Positions 19,744-30,300 are shown, counted from the first letter of the stretch. The stretch: DNA of 64,000 nt from Oscillospiraceae bacterium NTUH-002-81 (GCA_032620915.1 CP136052.1:1402501-1466500), one strand, 5' to 3'. Notes: generated by a model not told the origin, from the sequence alone. A program made the numbers and translations.

Positions 19744-20957
19744 GAATGAGAATCGTCAAATCCTGTATTGCCGCGTATCTTTGTTTCGTCGTTTATATGC
19801 TCCGGGGACAGAAGGGCATCCCGTTTTACTCTGTCATCGCGTCGATTTTCTGCATGCAGCCGCTGTTATCCCGATCCCTGAAGGTTGCGGGGGAGCGGAT
19901 GAAGGGAACCATCATCGGGGTTGCTGTGGGAATTTTTACGCTGTGTCTGGAACGGCAGTTTCATCTGGACGAGCATCTGTGGATCCATTATCTGTTGTTG
20001 GCGGTGATGTATCTGCCGGTGCTGTACCTGACAGTGATTACCCATAACCCGGCGTCCTCGTTTATCGCTTGTGTGGCCTATTCCAGCGTAACCGTCTCCC
20101 ACGGGTTTGACGTCAGTCCCTTTTCCTGGGGCATCAACCGTCTCATCGATACGATGATCGGCATTCTCGTGGCTTATGTGGTGAATTGCATCCATATGCC
20201 AGCCAGGGGAAAGCGGGATCACTTGTATGCAGTGGCGGTGGATGCGCTGCCGGAGGGGGAAGACGGTGTGCTGGACAATTATACGAAGGTGCGCCTGAAT
20301 CAGCTGGTGGAGCGGGGCGCCCATATTTTCCTGTATGCCAGGGGCTCGGCGGCGGAGGCAGAGCGAAAGCTGGCAGGATATACTCATCGCTTCCCGGTCT
20401 GTATTTTAAATGGGGCGGCCCTTTATGATCCGAAAAAGGGCACCTTTACAGCGGTGGAATCTTTTTCGGAGGAAGCGGTTGGAAAGCTTGGAAATCTTCT
20501 GGAAAAGAACGGTTTTTCTGTGTTCACTTACTGCGTTTCCCACGGCAATCTCCAGGTGTTTTTTGACAAACTGGAGGATGAAGCCATGGAGAAATGGCAC
20601 GACAGCAGAAGTACGCTGCCCCGGGAGAATTATGTGTGTGCATACCGGCCGGCGGACTGTTCGGTGCAGTGCCTGCGGGTTTTTGTAAAAGAGGAACAGC
20701 GGGCGTCCTTTGCGGACGCGCTGCAAAGAGAAGGCGCGGACATTCTGGCAAATATCCACTGGGAGGCGGACGACGCCTGCCCGGGGTGGCAGATCCTCTC
20801 TTTATATCCGCTGGCGGCAAGCGTAGATCAGGCGGCAGGGAAGCTCATGGAAGAACTGCATGTGCACGAACTGAATTACTATGTGCCGGAGGATCAGGAA
20901 ACCTGGAATGTGTGGGTATTCGAGCAGTGGCATAAGAAACAAATGAAGAAATGCTGA
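19728..20957 (+). CDS. FUSC-like membrane domain fused to a HAD-like (Cof-type) domain
   Basis: A 409-residue protein started at the ATG at 19728 behind AAAGGAGG. Residues about 1-150 hold four or five hydrophobic segments with a pattern like aromatic-acid exporter/FUSC N-terminal domains (MRIVKSCIAAYLCFVVYML; FYSVIASIFCMQPL). Residues about 165-409 resemble Cof-type HAD phosphatases (LNQLVERGAHIFLYARG, CILNGAALYDPKKG), but the nucleophile motif DxDGT is replaced by AVDALPEGEDGVL, so the HAD part is probably not a normal phosphatase. Such a membrane-HAD fusion suggests a sensing or transport function. It overlaps the regulator upstream. Confidence 0.6.
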   Translation: MSRKVGMRIVKSCIAAYLCFVVYMLRGQKGIPFYSVIASIFCMQPLLSRSLKVAGERMKGTIIGVAVGIFTLCLERQFHLDEHLWIHYLLLAVMYLPVLYLTVITHNPASSFIACVAYSSVTVSHGFDVSPFSWGINRLIDTMIGILVAYVVNCIHMPARGKRDHLYAVAVDALPEGEDGVLDNYTKVRLNQLVERGAHIFLYARGSAAEAERKLAGYTHRFPVCILNGAALYDPKKGTFTAVESFSEEAVGKLGNLLEKNGFSVFTYCVSHGNLQVFFDKLEDEAMEKWHDSRSTLPRENYVCAYRPADCSVQCLRVFVKEEQRASFADALQREGADILANIHWEADDACPGWQILSLYPLAASVDQAAGKLMEELHVHELNYYVPEDQETWNVWVFEQWHKKQMKKC

Positions 20958-21099
20958 TCAGATGGGAAAGAGAAGCGGCAGGCACTCCTTTGGTGGGGGC
21001 TTCCACTTCTTTTTTCTGTATTTGTACTGCCTCATACTTTGGAATGATTTACACAGGGGGCAGGAACTGATAAAATTTATATATATCAAACAGGATGGA

Positions 21100-23526
21100 A
21101 TGGCAGTGAAAAAGCAGCAGGATGACGTGCCGGAAGAAATGGAGGCAGGGGAGCAAATGGCGGATAGCAAAACAGCAGACAACAGAATCGTGATCAAACC
21201 TGCGATCGCGGAGCAGTTCCGGCAGTGGCTGGATCATGGCAGAGTGCTTTTCCTCAGTGCGCCCTGCGGCTTTGGAAAGACGGTGGTGGCGGAGACCCTG
21301 CTGGCGGGAAGATCTTACCGGCGGGTGACCGGGGAGCAGCCGCAGCTGGAAGAGCTGGCAGCCGATCGCTCCTGGAAGATGTTGCTGCTGGACGATCTGC
21401 AGCTGATGCAGGAAGAGGAGGAGCAGCAGGCGCTGTGTGCCCTGATCCGGGATAATCCGTCCCGCCGGTTTCTGCTGCTTTCCCGAGGCGTGCCGCCGGG
21501 CTGCCTGATGGCTTTCGGGTACACCGGTCTTATGACCGTGCTGCGGGCGGACGCGCTGCTCTTTGACCGGGAAGATGTTCGACGTTGTTTTCAGCTTTTC
21601 GACGTGCCGGTGACGGAATCGGAGATCACCGCTATTTTGAAGGAATCCATCGGTCATCCGCTGGGTGTGGCGGTGACGGCCCGCTGTATGGCGGAGGGGC
21701 GTTCCTTCGGGCCGGATGTGGTGGCAGACGCGTTCCGGGAGATTTTTCTTTATTTTGAGACAGCCATTTACCGGCGCTTCGACCTTCTCATCCGCCGGTT
21801 CCTGCTGGAACTGGCTCCCTTTGAGAGCTTTGACCTGGAAATGGCCCGGATGGTAAGCGGCAATCCCCATGCAGGGGAGCTGTTGGACTGGCTGCAGCGC
21901 AACACGACCATGTTCCGCTACGACGATATCCAGCGTTTTCATTTCTGGTCTGAATTCCGGGCGTTTCTGCTCTGGGAGATGGATCGGGAATACACGGAGG
22001 AAAAGAAGCGGGCGCTCTTTATCCGGGGCGGTATGTACTATGAACTGAAGGAAGATTTTTCCCATGCGCTGGAATGCTATACCCAGGGCGGCGACCATGC
22101 CAAGGTGTCGGAGCTGCTCATCCGCAGTGCCCAGCTGCATCCGGGCATGGGCCATTATCAGGAGATGGAGAAATATTACCGGGCGCTGCCGGAGGCGGAG
22201 CTTTTGTCGTCCCCGTCGCTCATGCAGGGCATGAGCATGCTCTGTGCGCTGTCCGGGGATTATGAGGCGTCGGAACGGTGGTACGATGAGCTGCGGCAGT
22301 TTGCCCTGCGGTGCGACAAGCGGGATGCGGAAGGCCGGCAGGCGAAAAGCCGTCTGGCCTGGCTGGACATTTCTCTGCCCCAGCGGGGCGTGGAAGGACT
22401 GACAGAGACGATCCCGGCGGTTTTCCGTCTCATGATGGAAAAAGAAATCGCGCTGCCGCCGTTTTCCGTGACGAGTACCCTGCCCAGCATTATGAACGGC
22501 GGAAAAGATTTTTCTGACTGGAGCAGAAAAGACGATCTGCTGTACCGGACGCTGCGGGTGCCGGTGGAAGCCGTGCTGGGAAAGGACGGCGTAGGGCTGG
22601 CGGACTGCGCCATTGCGGAAAGCAAGTTTGAGAAGGGCGAGGCCATTTCCTTTCGGATGCTTTCCCTTGTGCCCCGGATGGGCGAGATCCGGCGCAGGGG
22701 CACGCCGGATATAGAGTTTGCGGTGACCGGGCTTCTCATCCGCAGCCAGATATCCAGCGGGCAGGTCGAGGACGCCAGACGCACGGCGGAAAATCTGCGG
22801 ACATATTTTATAGAAGAAAGGCTCACCAGATTCCTGCCGAATATGGATGCCCTGCGCTGCCGCATCGACCTGTATGGCGGCGATCTGGACAGTGCGGACG
22901 CCTGGTACCGGGAGAAAGCGCCCAGGGATCCGCTGCATCTGGATGTGATGAAACGCTATCAGTATATGACCCAGGCCATGGTGGAGCTGACGGGCGGGAA
23001 GCCGGAGGCAGCCCTTTTGACGCTGGCGCCGCTGGTGGACTATTGCCGGAGATGTCAGCGGCATATCGATGGCATTCATCTGGCCGTGCTGCAGGCGGTA
23101 GCTCTGTGGCGACAGAAGGATGCCCACTGGAGAGCACTTCTCACAGAAGCGCTGGACTGCGCGGAAAGCTATGATTTTATCCGACCGATCAGCTGTTACG
23201 GCGGCGCGGTGCTGCCGCTGCTGGAGGAGCTGCCCCGGGTGGATGACAGCAGATGGTTCCAGCGCCTGATGGCAGAGGTGCGGGCGCAGGCGGCCTGTTA
23301 TCCGGCATTTCTGCAGCCGCGGATGGCGCCCGGGGAGACGCTGACGGCCACAGAGCTGCAGATTCTGCGGCTCATCTGTGCCGACAAGAGCAACGCCCAG
23401 ATCGGGGAGATCATGGACATCAAGCTGCCCACGGTGAAAACCCACGTCAGCCATATTCTGGAAAAGTTGGGGGTCAGCCGCAGAAGTGAGGCCAGAACCG
23501 TGGCCCAGAAGCGGTGGCTTGTCTGA
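21100..23526 (+). CDS. MalT-like LuxR-family transcriptional activator (STAND ATPase)
   Basis: About 808 residues from the ATG at 21100; an in-frame start at 20962 exists but would add a hydrophobic stretch untypical of the family and has no ribosome site. Order: short tail, NTPase domain with Walker A SAPCGFGKT and Walker B LLLDDLQ, a winged-helix and TPR-like helical region (residues about 300-730), and a C-terminal LuxR-type helix-turn-helix (LTATELQILRLICADKSNAQ; LPTVKTHVSHILEKLGVSRR). Members bind an inducer, oligomerise with ATP and activate neighbouring genes. The inducer is unknown; candidates for targets are the small surface protein downstream or the FUSC-HAD gene upstream. Confidence 0.85.
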   Translation: MAVKKQQDDVPEEMEAGEQMADSKTADNRIVIKPAIAEQFRQWLDHGRVLFLSAPCGFGKTVVAETLLAGRSYRRVTGEQPQLEELAADRSWKMLLLDDLQLMQEEEEQQALCALIRDNPSRRFLLLSRGVPPGCLMAFGYTGLMTVLRADALLFDREDVRRCFQLFDVPVTESEITAILKESIGHPLGVAVTARCMAEGRSFGPDVVADAFREIFLYFETAIYRRFDLLIRRFLLELAPFESFDLEMARMVSGNPHAGELLDWLQRNTTMFRYDDIQRFHFWSEFRAFLLWEMDREYTEEKKRALFIRGGMYYELKEDFSHALECYTQGGDHAKVSELLIRSAQLHPGMGHYQEMEKYYRALPEAELLSSPSLMQGMSMLCALSGDYEASERWYDELRQFALRCDKRDAEGRQAKSRLAWLDISLPQRGVEGLTETIPAVFRLMMEKEIALPPFSVTSTLPSIMNGGKDFSDWSRKDDLLYRTLRVPVEAVLGKDGVGLADCAIAESKFEKGEAISFRMLSLVPRMGEIRRRGTPDIEFAVTGLLIRSQISSGQVEDARRTAENLRTYFIEERLTRFLPNMDALRCRIDLYGGDLDSADAWYREKAPRDPLHLDVMKRYQYMTQAMVELTGGKPEAALLTLAPLVDYCRRCQRHIDGIHLAVLQAVALWRQKDAHWRALLTEALDCAESYDFIRPISCYGGAVLPLLEELPRVDDSRWFQRLMAEVRAQAACYPAFLQPRMAPGETLTATELQILRLICADKSNAQIGEIMDIKLPTVKTHVSHILEKLGVSRRSEARTVAQKRWLV

Positions 23527-23556
23527 TTTGCATTTACGAAAGAAGGGGTGAGGCCT

Positions 23557-23991
23557 GTGAAAACATGGATATGCCGTGCGGCGCTGCTGACTGCGTTGTG
23601 CTTTTGGGCCATGCCGGTGTCTGTACATGCCGAGGACGGCTACACGCTGTTTGCCATAGAAAAAGGAAGAGATGAGAATATCCGAAATGCCTATGTGGTC
23701 ATCGACGGGAAGACCGGGGAGACAGAAAGTGTGGCGGAGGAAGAGGCGAGCGCCGGGGCGGATACAGATGCCGGGGAAGCATCAAGTGCCGGGGCGGATA
23801 CGGCTGCCGGAGAAGAGGACGATGCCGGGACAACCGCTGATGTCGGGGGAGCGGCAAATGCCAAGGATAACCCCTCAACAGGCGATTTTTCCCTCCCGGA
23901 GAAGCTCTTTTTTCTGCTGATCCTGAGTGGCACAGCAGTTTGTGGGCTGCTGACCAAAAGAACCCGAAAGAAAAAGCGCCGATTCAATTGA
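23557..23991 (+). CDS. Small secreted, probably sortase-anchored acidic protein
   Basis: 144 residues from the GTG at 23557, chosen because AGAAGGGG lies eight bases upstream. The N-terminus is a signal peptide (ICRAALLTALCFWAMPVSVHA). A mature part of about 35 residues is followed by an acidic, low-complexity region with the imperfect repeat SAGADTDAGEAS / SAGADTAAGEED. The C-terminus has NPSTGD, a hydrophobic stretch LFFLLILSGTAVCGLL and the basic tail KRTRKKKRRF, the layout of a sortase signal with NPxTG in place of LPxTG. It follows the MalT-like gene by 30 bases and may be its target. No known function. Confidence 0.65.
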   Translation: MKTWICRAALLTALCFWAMPVSVHAEDGYTLFAIEKGRDENIRNAYVVIDGKTGETESVAEEEASAGADTDAGEASSAGADTAAGEEDDAGTTADVGGAANAKDNPSTGDFSLPEKLFFLLILSGTAVCGLLTKRTRKKKRRFN

Positions 23992-24017
23992 CACAGGCTT
24001 CTTTTTTTTGCTATCAT
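23988..24017 (+). promoter_or_regulatory. Promoter of guaB
   Basis: TTGACA (23988-23993) and TATCAT (24012-24017), 18 bases apart. The -35 box overlaps the stop codon of the preceding gene. Confidence 0.75.
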
Positions 24018-24019
24018 GA

Positions 24020-25525
<1,506 letters not shown>

Positions 25526-25576
25526 TTTGGATTTTTCGCGAAATCTTCCTGAGAAAAATCATTCAAAACAGAAAGT

Positions 25577-25631
25577 AAGAGACAGACTTATGGTGCAATA
25601 ATAAATGTACGTAAGCCTGTCTCTTTTTTTG
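25577..25631 (+). terminator. Terminator of guaB
   Basis: AGAGACAGACTTA (25578-25590) pairs with TAAGCCTGTCTCT (25612-25624) with one mismatch, followed by a T run. Confidence 0.88.
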
Positions 25632-25686
25632 ATGAACTTTTTTTATCTGAACAGGAAGCAGTTGCCGGCAATGCATATAGATGGGA

Positions 25687-26202
25687 TCAGTGGCAGATGC
25701 CGCCTTCCGGATAGGTTTCTTTTTCCCGGATCACTTGGGATTCCTTTTCCTGGAACAGTTTTCCGAAGATGGCCCGGACCATCGATCCTGCAAAGAAGAT
25801 CTGCCAGAAAAAGGCCATGGGGAAGTTCATGGCAGTGGTCTGCAGCCATACCGCAATAATTTCTTTTCCGGCAGATTTGAACAGTAAGGTAGCGATCAGG
25901 CTCATGGTCGGACACATGAGAAGCACAGTGACGGAGGAGATGGCCAGAATCACAAGGAAAGGTTTATCCTCACCCGGCGTCACAATGCGGAAGGCGATTT
26001 TCTTGGAAAGGCTCCCATAGAAGAAAAAGTCCAGGATAAAAGCAGCAGGGCCCATGATGATCAGCTCATGGAAGGCCATGAGGAAGACCGCATTGGACAT
26101 TCCTCCAATGTTGAGAGAAATGTTGTAGCAGATCATGGCATAAACCATGACGAACACCATAAGAATTGTAAATACCAGTTCCTGTAATTTTGTTTTCGGC
26201 AT
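25687..26202 (-). CDS. DUF2798 family membrane protein
   Basis: A 171-residue protein with four hydrophobic segments arranged as a two-fold repeat of the DUF2798 unit: a helix rich in M and V followed by FHELIIMGPAAFILDFFF in the first half, and LQTTAMNFPMAFFWQIFFAG with a conserved Asn/Phe/Pro pattern in the second. Function is unknown. The ribosome site is AGAAAGG. The gene is transcribed alone from a minus-strand promoter through a leader of about 138 bases with riboswitch-like alternative pairing, described separately. Confidence 0.75.
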   Translation of the reverse strand: MPKTKLQELVFTILMVFVMVYAMICYNISLNIGGMSNAVFLMAFHELIIMGPAAFILDFFFYGSLSKKIAFRIVTPGEDKPFLVILAISSVTVLLMCPTMSLIATLLFKSAGKEIIAVWLQTTAMNFPMAFFWQIFFAGSMVRAIFGKLFQEKESQVIREKETYPEGGICH

Positions 26203-26214
26203 AAGAAAACGCCT

Positions 26215-26341
26215 TTCTGAAATTCACTGCAACAAAAAAGGCAGTGTAGACGGGCACCCACAAATCATAACTTTCGTTGCGATTGTGCGGTGTGCACAGC
26301 ATCTCACTACCATTTTCATCTAAGCAATATTTGGTTGAACG
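26215..26341 (-). promoter_or_regulatory. Structured leader of the DUF2798 gene, riboswitch-like
   Basis: Read on the minus strand: GGTAGTG (26311-26305) pairs with CACTGCC (26246-26240) to close a junction that holds CACAATC...GAAA-loop...GATTTGTG and a GTGC/GCAC hairpin. The same CACTGC can instead pair with GCAGTG (26230-26225) just upstream of the ribosome site. Two exclusive pairings of one strand are the usual layout of a switch. I do not recognise a known riboswitch class. Confidence 0.4.
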
Positions 26342-26347
26342 AGGGTT

Positions 26348-26376
26348 ATTGTATCACAAAAGAAAAAATTGTGTAA
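26348..26376 (-). promoter_or_regulatory. Promoter of the DUF2798 gene
   Basis: On the minus strand TTACAC (26376-26371) and TACAAT (26353-26348) are 17 bases apart. Transcription would start near 26341, leaving a long leader. Confidence 0.6.
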
Positions 26377-26471
26377 GTGTTTTTTTAAGAAAAACTTCAT
26401 TTTTTTCATTGGATTTATTTACAAGTGCTCTCTATAATAGAATTAATTAACAGAGAGGACAGCGAGGGGAC

Positions 26472-27227
26472 ATGGCAGTGCACAGAAGAAACGACCGGTT
26501 TTATGACCGGGACTGGGAAGAGGAAAAACGATACCGGAGAAAAAAGAAGAGAAGGCGGCAGGAGCGGATGGCCCGGGGCATTTTTGTGGGCGGAACAGGG
26601 TGCCTGCTGGTGCTCTTTGTTGCGTTGCTTGTCTGGTTTCCAGGCAGATGGCTGTGGAACCGGCTGTTTCATAAGGAAGAACCGGCGACCCTGCTGGTGG
26701 AAGCGCCGGACTATGACGTACAGCTGCTGACACCCAACGAGTATTCCAGGCCCCAGACGGCCACCGATCCCATCACCGGCATTGTCATCCATTATACGGC
26801 CAATCCCGGCACCAGCGCCCAGAACAACCGGGATTATTTCGAGGGGCTCAAAGACAGCCACATCACCAAGACCAGCAGCCATTTCATTGTGGGCATCGAG
26901 GGTGAGATCATCCAGTGCATTCCCACCAAGGAAGTGGCCTACGCCTCCAACAGCCGCAACAACGATACGGTGTCCATCGAGACATGCTACATCAACGAGG
27001 ACGGTTCCTACGAGCAGGCTACTTATGATTCCCTTGTGCATCTCACCGCCTGGCTCATGGGAAAATTCAACCTGAAAATCGATGCTGTCATCCGGCATTA
27101 CGACGTCACCGGCAAGCTGTGTCCTCTGTATTTCGTGGAGCATGAGGATGCCTGGGCGCAGTTCAAGCAGGATGTGGTGGATTACATAGAGGCCAACGGC
27201 AGCACGCCGCCAAAGGAGCAGGAGTAA
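26472..27227 (+). CDS. Membrane-anchored N-acetylmuramoyl-L-alanine amidase (Amidase_2)
   Basis: 251 residues. A very basic N-terminal tail (RYRRKKKRRRQERMARG) precedes one membrane segment (residues about 37-57), so the enzyme domain faces the cell wall. The Amidase_2/PGRP domain (residues about 85-245) has zinc ligands in GIVIHYTANPG and IRHYDVTGKLCP, plus SSHFIVGIEGEIIQCIP. It would cut the bond between muramic acid and the peptide stem. It is transcribed alone; a TATAAT box (26433-26438) with TTGGAT 18 bases upstream is a plausible promoter. Confidence 0.88.
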   Translation: MAVHRRNDRFYDRDWEEEKRYRRKKKRRRQERMARGIFVGGTGCLLVLFVALLVWFPGRWLWNRLFHKEEPATLLVEAPDYDVQLLTPNEYSRPQTATDPITGIVIHYTANPGTSAQNNRDYFEGLKDSHITKTSSHFIVGIEGEIIQCIPTKEVAYASNSRNNDTVSIETCYINEDGSYEQATYDSLVHLTAWLMGKFNLKIDAVIRHYDVTGKLCPLYFVEHEDAWAQFKQDVVDYIEANGSTPPKEQE

Positions 27228-27325
27228 AACCAGAACAGGCATAAAAGAAAAGGAAAATACATTTCAGGCATAAGCGCAAATACGGCAGGGGTATTAGACA
27301 TCCCTGCCGTTCCCGATTAAAATAT

Positions 27326-27361
27326 AGGTGTCTGCTGAAAAAGGCAGGCATCTATTTTTTT
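27326..27361 (+). terminator. Terminator between the amidase and MATE genes
   Basis: AGGTGTCTGC (27326-27335) pairs with GCAGGCATCT (27344-27353) using two G-U pairs, followed by a seven-T run after one base. A second perfect hairpin, ACGGCAGGG/CCCTGCCGT, lies at 27285-27311 without a T run. Confidence 0.7.
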
Positions 27362-27403
27362 AGTATGATGTATGATAGGAATATAAACGAAGGAGAGGTA
27401 AGA

Positions 27404-28729
27404 TTGTTTTCCAATAAAGATTTACGAAATCTGATCGTCCCGTTTTTTCTGGAGCAGCTGCTGATGGCGCTGGTGGGCATGGCGGATGTTTTTGTGGTGG
27501 GCCTCCTGGGGGAGGCGGCAGTGTCGGGCGTATCCCGGATCAATGCCTTTAATATGATTTTTATGAATCTGTTCACGGCGCTGGCGGCGGGCGGTGCCGT
27601 GGTCATCAGCCAGTATATCGGCAGAAAAGACAACCGGCGTGCCGGGGAGGCGGTGTCTCAGCTACTGCTGGCGGCGGTGCTGTTTTCTGTGGCCATCTCC
27701 GTGGTGGTGCTGCTGGCCAAGAGCACGATCCTGCGCTTCATGTTCGGCCGGGTGGAGGACGACGTTATGGCAGCCTGCGTCACTTATCTGTGGATTTCCG
27801 CCTATTCCTACCCGGCGCTGGCCGTGTACAATGCCGGGGCGGCCCTTTACCGCAGCTTTGGAAAGACCAGCACCACCATGTACCTGTCCATCGCCTCCAA
27901 TATCATCAACGTTGTGGGCAACTGTATCGGTGTGTTCTGGCTCCATGCCGGTGTGGCGGGGGTGGCCTGGCCCTCCCTGCTGGCCCGGATGTTTTCGGCG
28001 GTGGTCATCACGTTCTTTTGTTTTTCTGAAAAAAACCCGGTGCGCTATGGGAAAGCATGGATCTTCCGGCTGGATGGAAGCCTGCAGAAAATCATCCTGC
28101 GCATCGCCGTTCCCAACGGCATCGAGAGCGGCATTTTCCAGCTGGTGAAGGTGGCCCTGTCCAGTGTGGCAGCCCTGTTCGGCACGTATCAGATCGCGGC
28201 AAACGGCGTGGCCCAGAGCATCTGGTCGGTGGCGTCTCTGGTGGCTTCCACCATGGGACCGGTGTTCATCACCGTCATCGGACAGTGCATGGGCGCCGGG
28301 GATATTTCACAGACAGAGCAGTATTTCCGAAAACTGACAAAGATCACCGTAGGATTTGCCCTGCTGTGGAACAGCCTGATCTTTGCGGCCACACCGGTGC
28401 TGCTCCGATTCTATGCGCTGGAGCCGCAGACCAAGCAGCTTATCCTCATTCTGGTGCTGCTCCACAATCTGTTCAGTGCCCTGGCGTTTCCCTTTGCCGA
28501 TCCCCTGGGCAAGGGATTGCGGGCAGCAGGAGATGTGCGCTTTACCACTGTGACCTCGCTGTTCACCACCATCGGCGTGCGGCTGGTGTTCTCCATTCTG
28601 TTTGCCATCGTCCTGCATATGGGCGTGGTGGGCATTGCCTGTGCCATGTGTCTGGACTGGGTGGTCAGAGGCGTGATTTTCTGGCTGCGGTTCCGGCAGG
28701 GCAAGTGGAAAAACTATCGGGTGATCTGA
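27404..28729 (+). CDS. MATE family multidrug efflux transporter
   Basis: 441 residues from a TTG codon at 27404. I prefer it to the ATG at 27365 because GGAGAGG lies just upstream and the extra residues would overlap a likely -10 box. Twelve membrane segments form two six-helix halves; the N-terminal IVPFFLEQLLMALVGMADVFVVG and the VSGVSRINAFN loop are typical of MATE exporters driven by Na+ or H+. Substrate is not predictable. Monocistronic, with terminators on both sides. Confidence 0.9.
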   Translation: MFSNKDLRNLIVPFFLEQLLMALVGMADVFVVGLLGEAAVSGVSRINAFNMIFMNLFTALAAGGAVVISQYIGRKDNRRAGEAVSQLLLAAVLFSVAISVVVLLAKSTILRFMFGRVEDDVMAACVTYLWISAYSYPALAVYNAGAALYRSFGKTSTTMYLSIASNIINVVGNCIGVFWLHAGVAGVAWPSLLARMFSAVVITFFCFSEKNPVRYGKAWIFRLDGSLQKIILRIAVPNGIESGIFQLVKVALSSVAALFGTYQIAANGVAQSIWSVASLVASTMGPVFITVIGQCMGAGDISQTEQYFRKLTKITVGFALLWNSLIFAATPVLLRFYALEPQTKQLILILVLLHNLFSALAFPFADPLGKGLRAAGDVRFTTVTSLFTTIGVRLVFSILFAIVLHMGVVGIACAMCLDWVVRGVIFWLRFRQGKWKNYRVI

Positions 28730-28737
28730 GAACTTCC

Positions 28738-28791
28738 ATACAGGTGCCTGTCTGAAAATTTCGAATTTTCGGGCGGTACCTGTATTTTTTT
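28738..28791 (+). terminator. Terminator of the MATE gene
   Basis: ATACAGGT (28738-28745) pairs with ACCTGTAT (28778-28785), and inner arms GAAAATTC/GAATTTTC add stability; T run follows. Confidence 0.8.
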
Positions 28792-28994
28792 GAAAAAAAC
28801 TTGAAAATTTTTTGATAAAAAATTATCAGTAAATTGCCTGAAAAGTTTATACAAAAAAGGCAGATGGCATAATATACAATCAAGTGTTAAGAAATCGTTA
28901 ATAACCCCTTTTGAAACTTAAAAAATATACAAAAACAGAACGGAAAATATGTCTAATTTTTAACTTAACAATACTGTTTAATAATTAACGATTG

Positions 28995-29023
28995 TTTACA
29001 ATTCGTAAAAATTACTATAGAAT
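28995..29023 (+). promoter_or_regulatory. Promoter of the MFS-SDR-AKR cluster
   Basis: TTTACA (28995-29000) and TAGAAT (29018-29023) are 17 bases apart in a 347-base, very AT-rich gap. I see no gene or other clear element in the gap. Confidence 0.5.
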
Positions 29024-29076
29024 AGAGTCAACATCGATGTGGGGTTGTACAAAATTATGGGTAAAGGGGTGTATTT

Positions 29077-30300
29077 ATGGGAAAGGAACAGAAAGACTCC
29101 GGCCGCGCAATGGGGATCGTGGCATTTTTCACATTATTTATGGCAATTATGACATTTAACCTGATCGTGTTCCCTGCCTGTGCATTATCGACCATGGAAG
29201 TGCTGGGGGTAGGGCAGGCGGAGCTGACGACACTGACATCTGTGACATCGGTTGTGGGTGTGTTTGGCGGTATCATTTTCGGGCGGATGCTGGATACGAA
29301 AGACGTCCGCAAGAGTATTATGACATTTATGGCCATCGGCGTGGTGCTTTTCTTCGTCCGTGCATTTATGACATCGTATATTCCGGTGATGATCCTCACC
29401 TTCCTGGCTTCCTTCTGTGTAGGCATCTGCCAGGTGGCAGGCCCGAAGGTTGTGGCAACCTGGTTCCCGCCGGAAAATGTGGGAACAGCCATGTCGTTCC
29501 TGAACGCCGGTGCCGGTATCGGTTCGGCTCTGGGATTTGCCGTGGGCGGGATCTTAGGCATCAAGAACGCCATGCTTCTTGTGGGCATTCTCTATCTGGC
29601 ACTGCTGATCTTCTGGCTTGTGATCGGCGGCGAAGGCCCTTACAAGATGGAGATGCCTCCGGTGCAGAATGCAGGCAATGGCTCCGGCGCTGTGTATAAG
29701 AGCAAGAATCTGTGGATGATCATCATTGCCTTCAGTATGGCAGTGACCAGCTCCCAGCTGGTAAACTCCTACATGATCAATTCCTTCGTGAGCAAGGGCC
29801 TGTCCCCGGCATCCGCTTCGGCTATGGGTACCGCACTGAACCTGTCTCTGCTCATCGGCGGTTTCATTATGACGGCGATCCTGAATTCTGTGAAAAAATT
29901 TAACCCGCTGCTGGCGGTAGCCATGATCGGCAGTGCTATCCTCATTCTGGCAGGCTGGTTCCTTCCGATCGGAACGATCACCTGGGTATGCGTCATCCTG
30001 GGCGGCCTGTTCTTCGGCGGTTCCCTGGGACTGTGTGCAGGACGGATCCCGCTGCTGCCCATGACCGGCGATTTCGGCCCGGAAAATATCGGTGCAGCTT
30101 CCGGCTTTAACGAGACCATCAAAGGCATCATCGGCTTTGTGCTTCCCATTGTGGTAGCCAACGCCCTGGGAACGAACTTTAACGGTATTTTCATCGTATT
30201 TGCAATCTGCTGCGTGATCTGTACGGTCTGTGGCTCCCTGATGATCCCGGAGCTGGGCGAGCGCGGCAAGCTTTTCCAGGAGACACAGAAGAGATCGTAA
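29077..30300 (+). CDS. MFS transporter
   Basis: 407 residues with twelve predicted membrane segments and a central loop near residue 190. The motif after helix 2 is FGRMLDTKDVRKS, and the helix 4-5 loop GPKVVATWFPPENVGTAMS resembles those of nitrate/oxalate-type MFS carriers. It heads a cluster with an SDR oxidoreductase and an Fe-S aldo/keto reductase in the same orientation, so it probably imports or exports the hydroxy or keto compound they act on. Substrate unknown. Confidence 0.85.
   Translation: MGKEQKDSGRAMGIVAFFTLFMAIMTFNLIVFPACALSTMEVLGVGQAELTTLTSVTSVVGVFGGIIFGRMLDTKDVRKSIMTFMAIGVVLFFVRAFMTSYIPVMILTFLASFCVGICQVAGPKVVATWFPPENVGTAMSFLNAGAGIGSALGFAVGGILGIKNAMLLVGILYLALLIFWLVIGGEGPYKMEMPPVQNAGNGSGAVYKSKNLWMIIIAFSMAVTSSQLVNSYMINSFVSKGLSPASASAMGTALNLSLLIGGFIMTAILNSVKKFNPLLAVAMIGSAILILAGWFLPIGTITWVCVILGGLFFGGSLGLCAGRIPLLPMTGDFGPENIGAASGFNETIKGIIGFVLPIVVANALGTNFNGIFIVFAICCVICTVCGSLMIPELGERGKLFQETQKRS

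Noticed and set aside
21049..23628. A very long open frame on the minus strand opposite the MalT-like gene
   Set aside because: It mirrors the GC-rich codon pattern of the plus-strand gene, has no recognisable domains and no ribosome site; the plus-strand protein has clear ATPase and LuxR motifs.
26066..26302. Small minus-strand frame covering the DUF2798 leader
   Set aside because: Its start lies in the structured leader and it overlaps the DUF2798 gene out of frame; no ribosome site.
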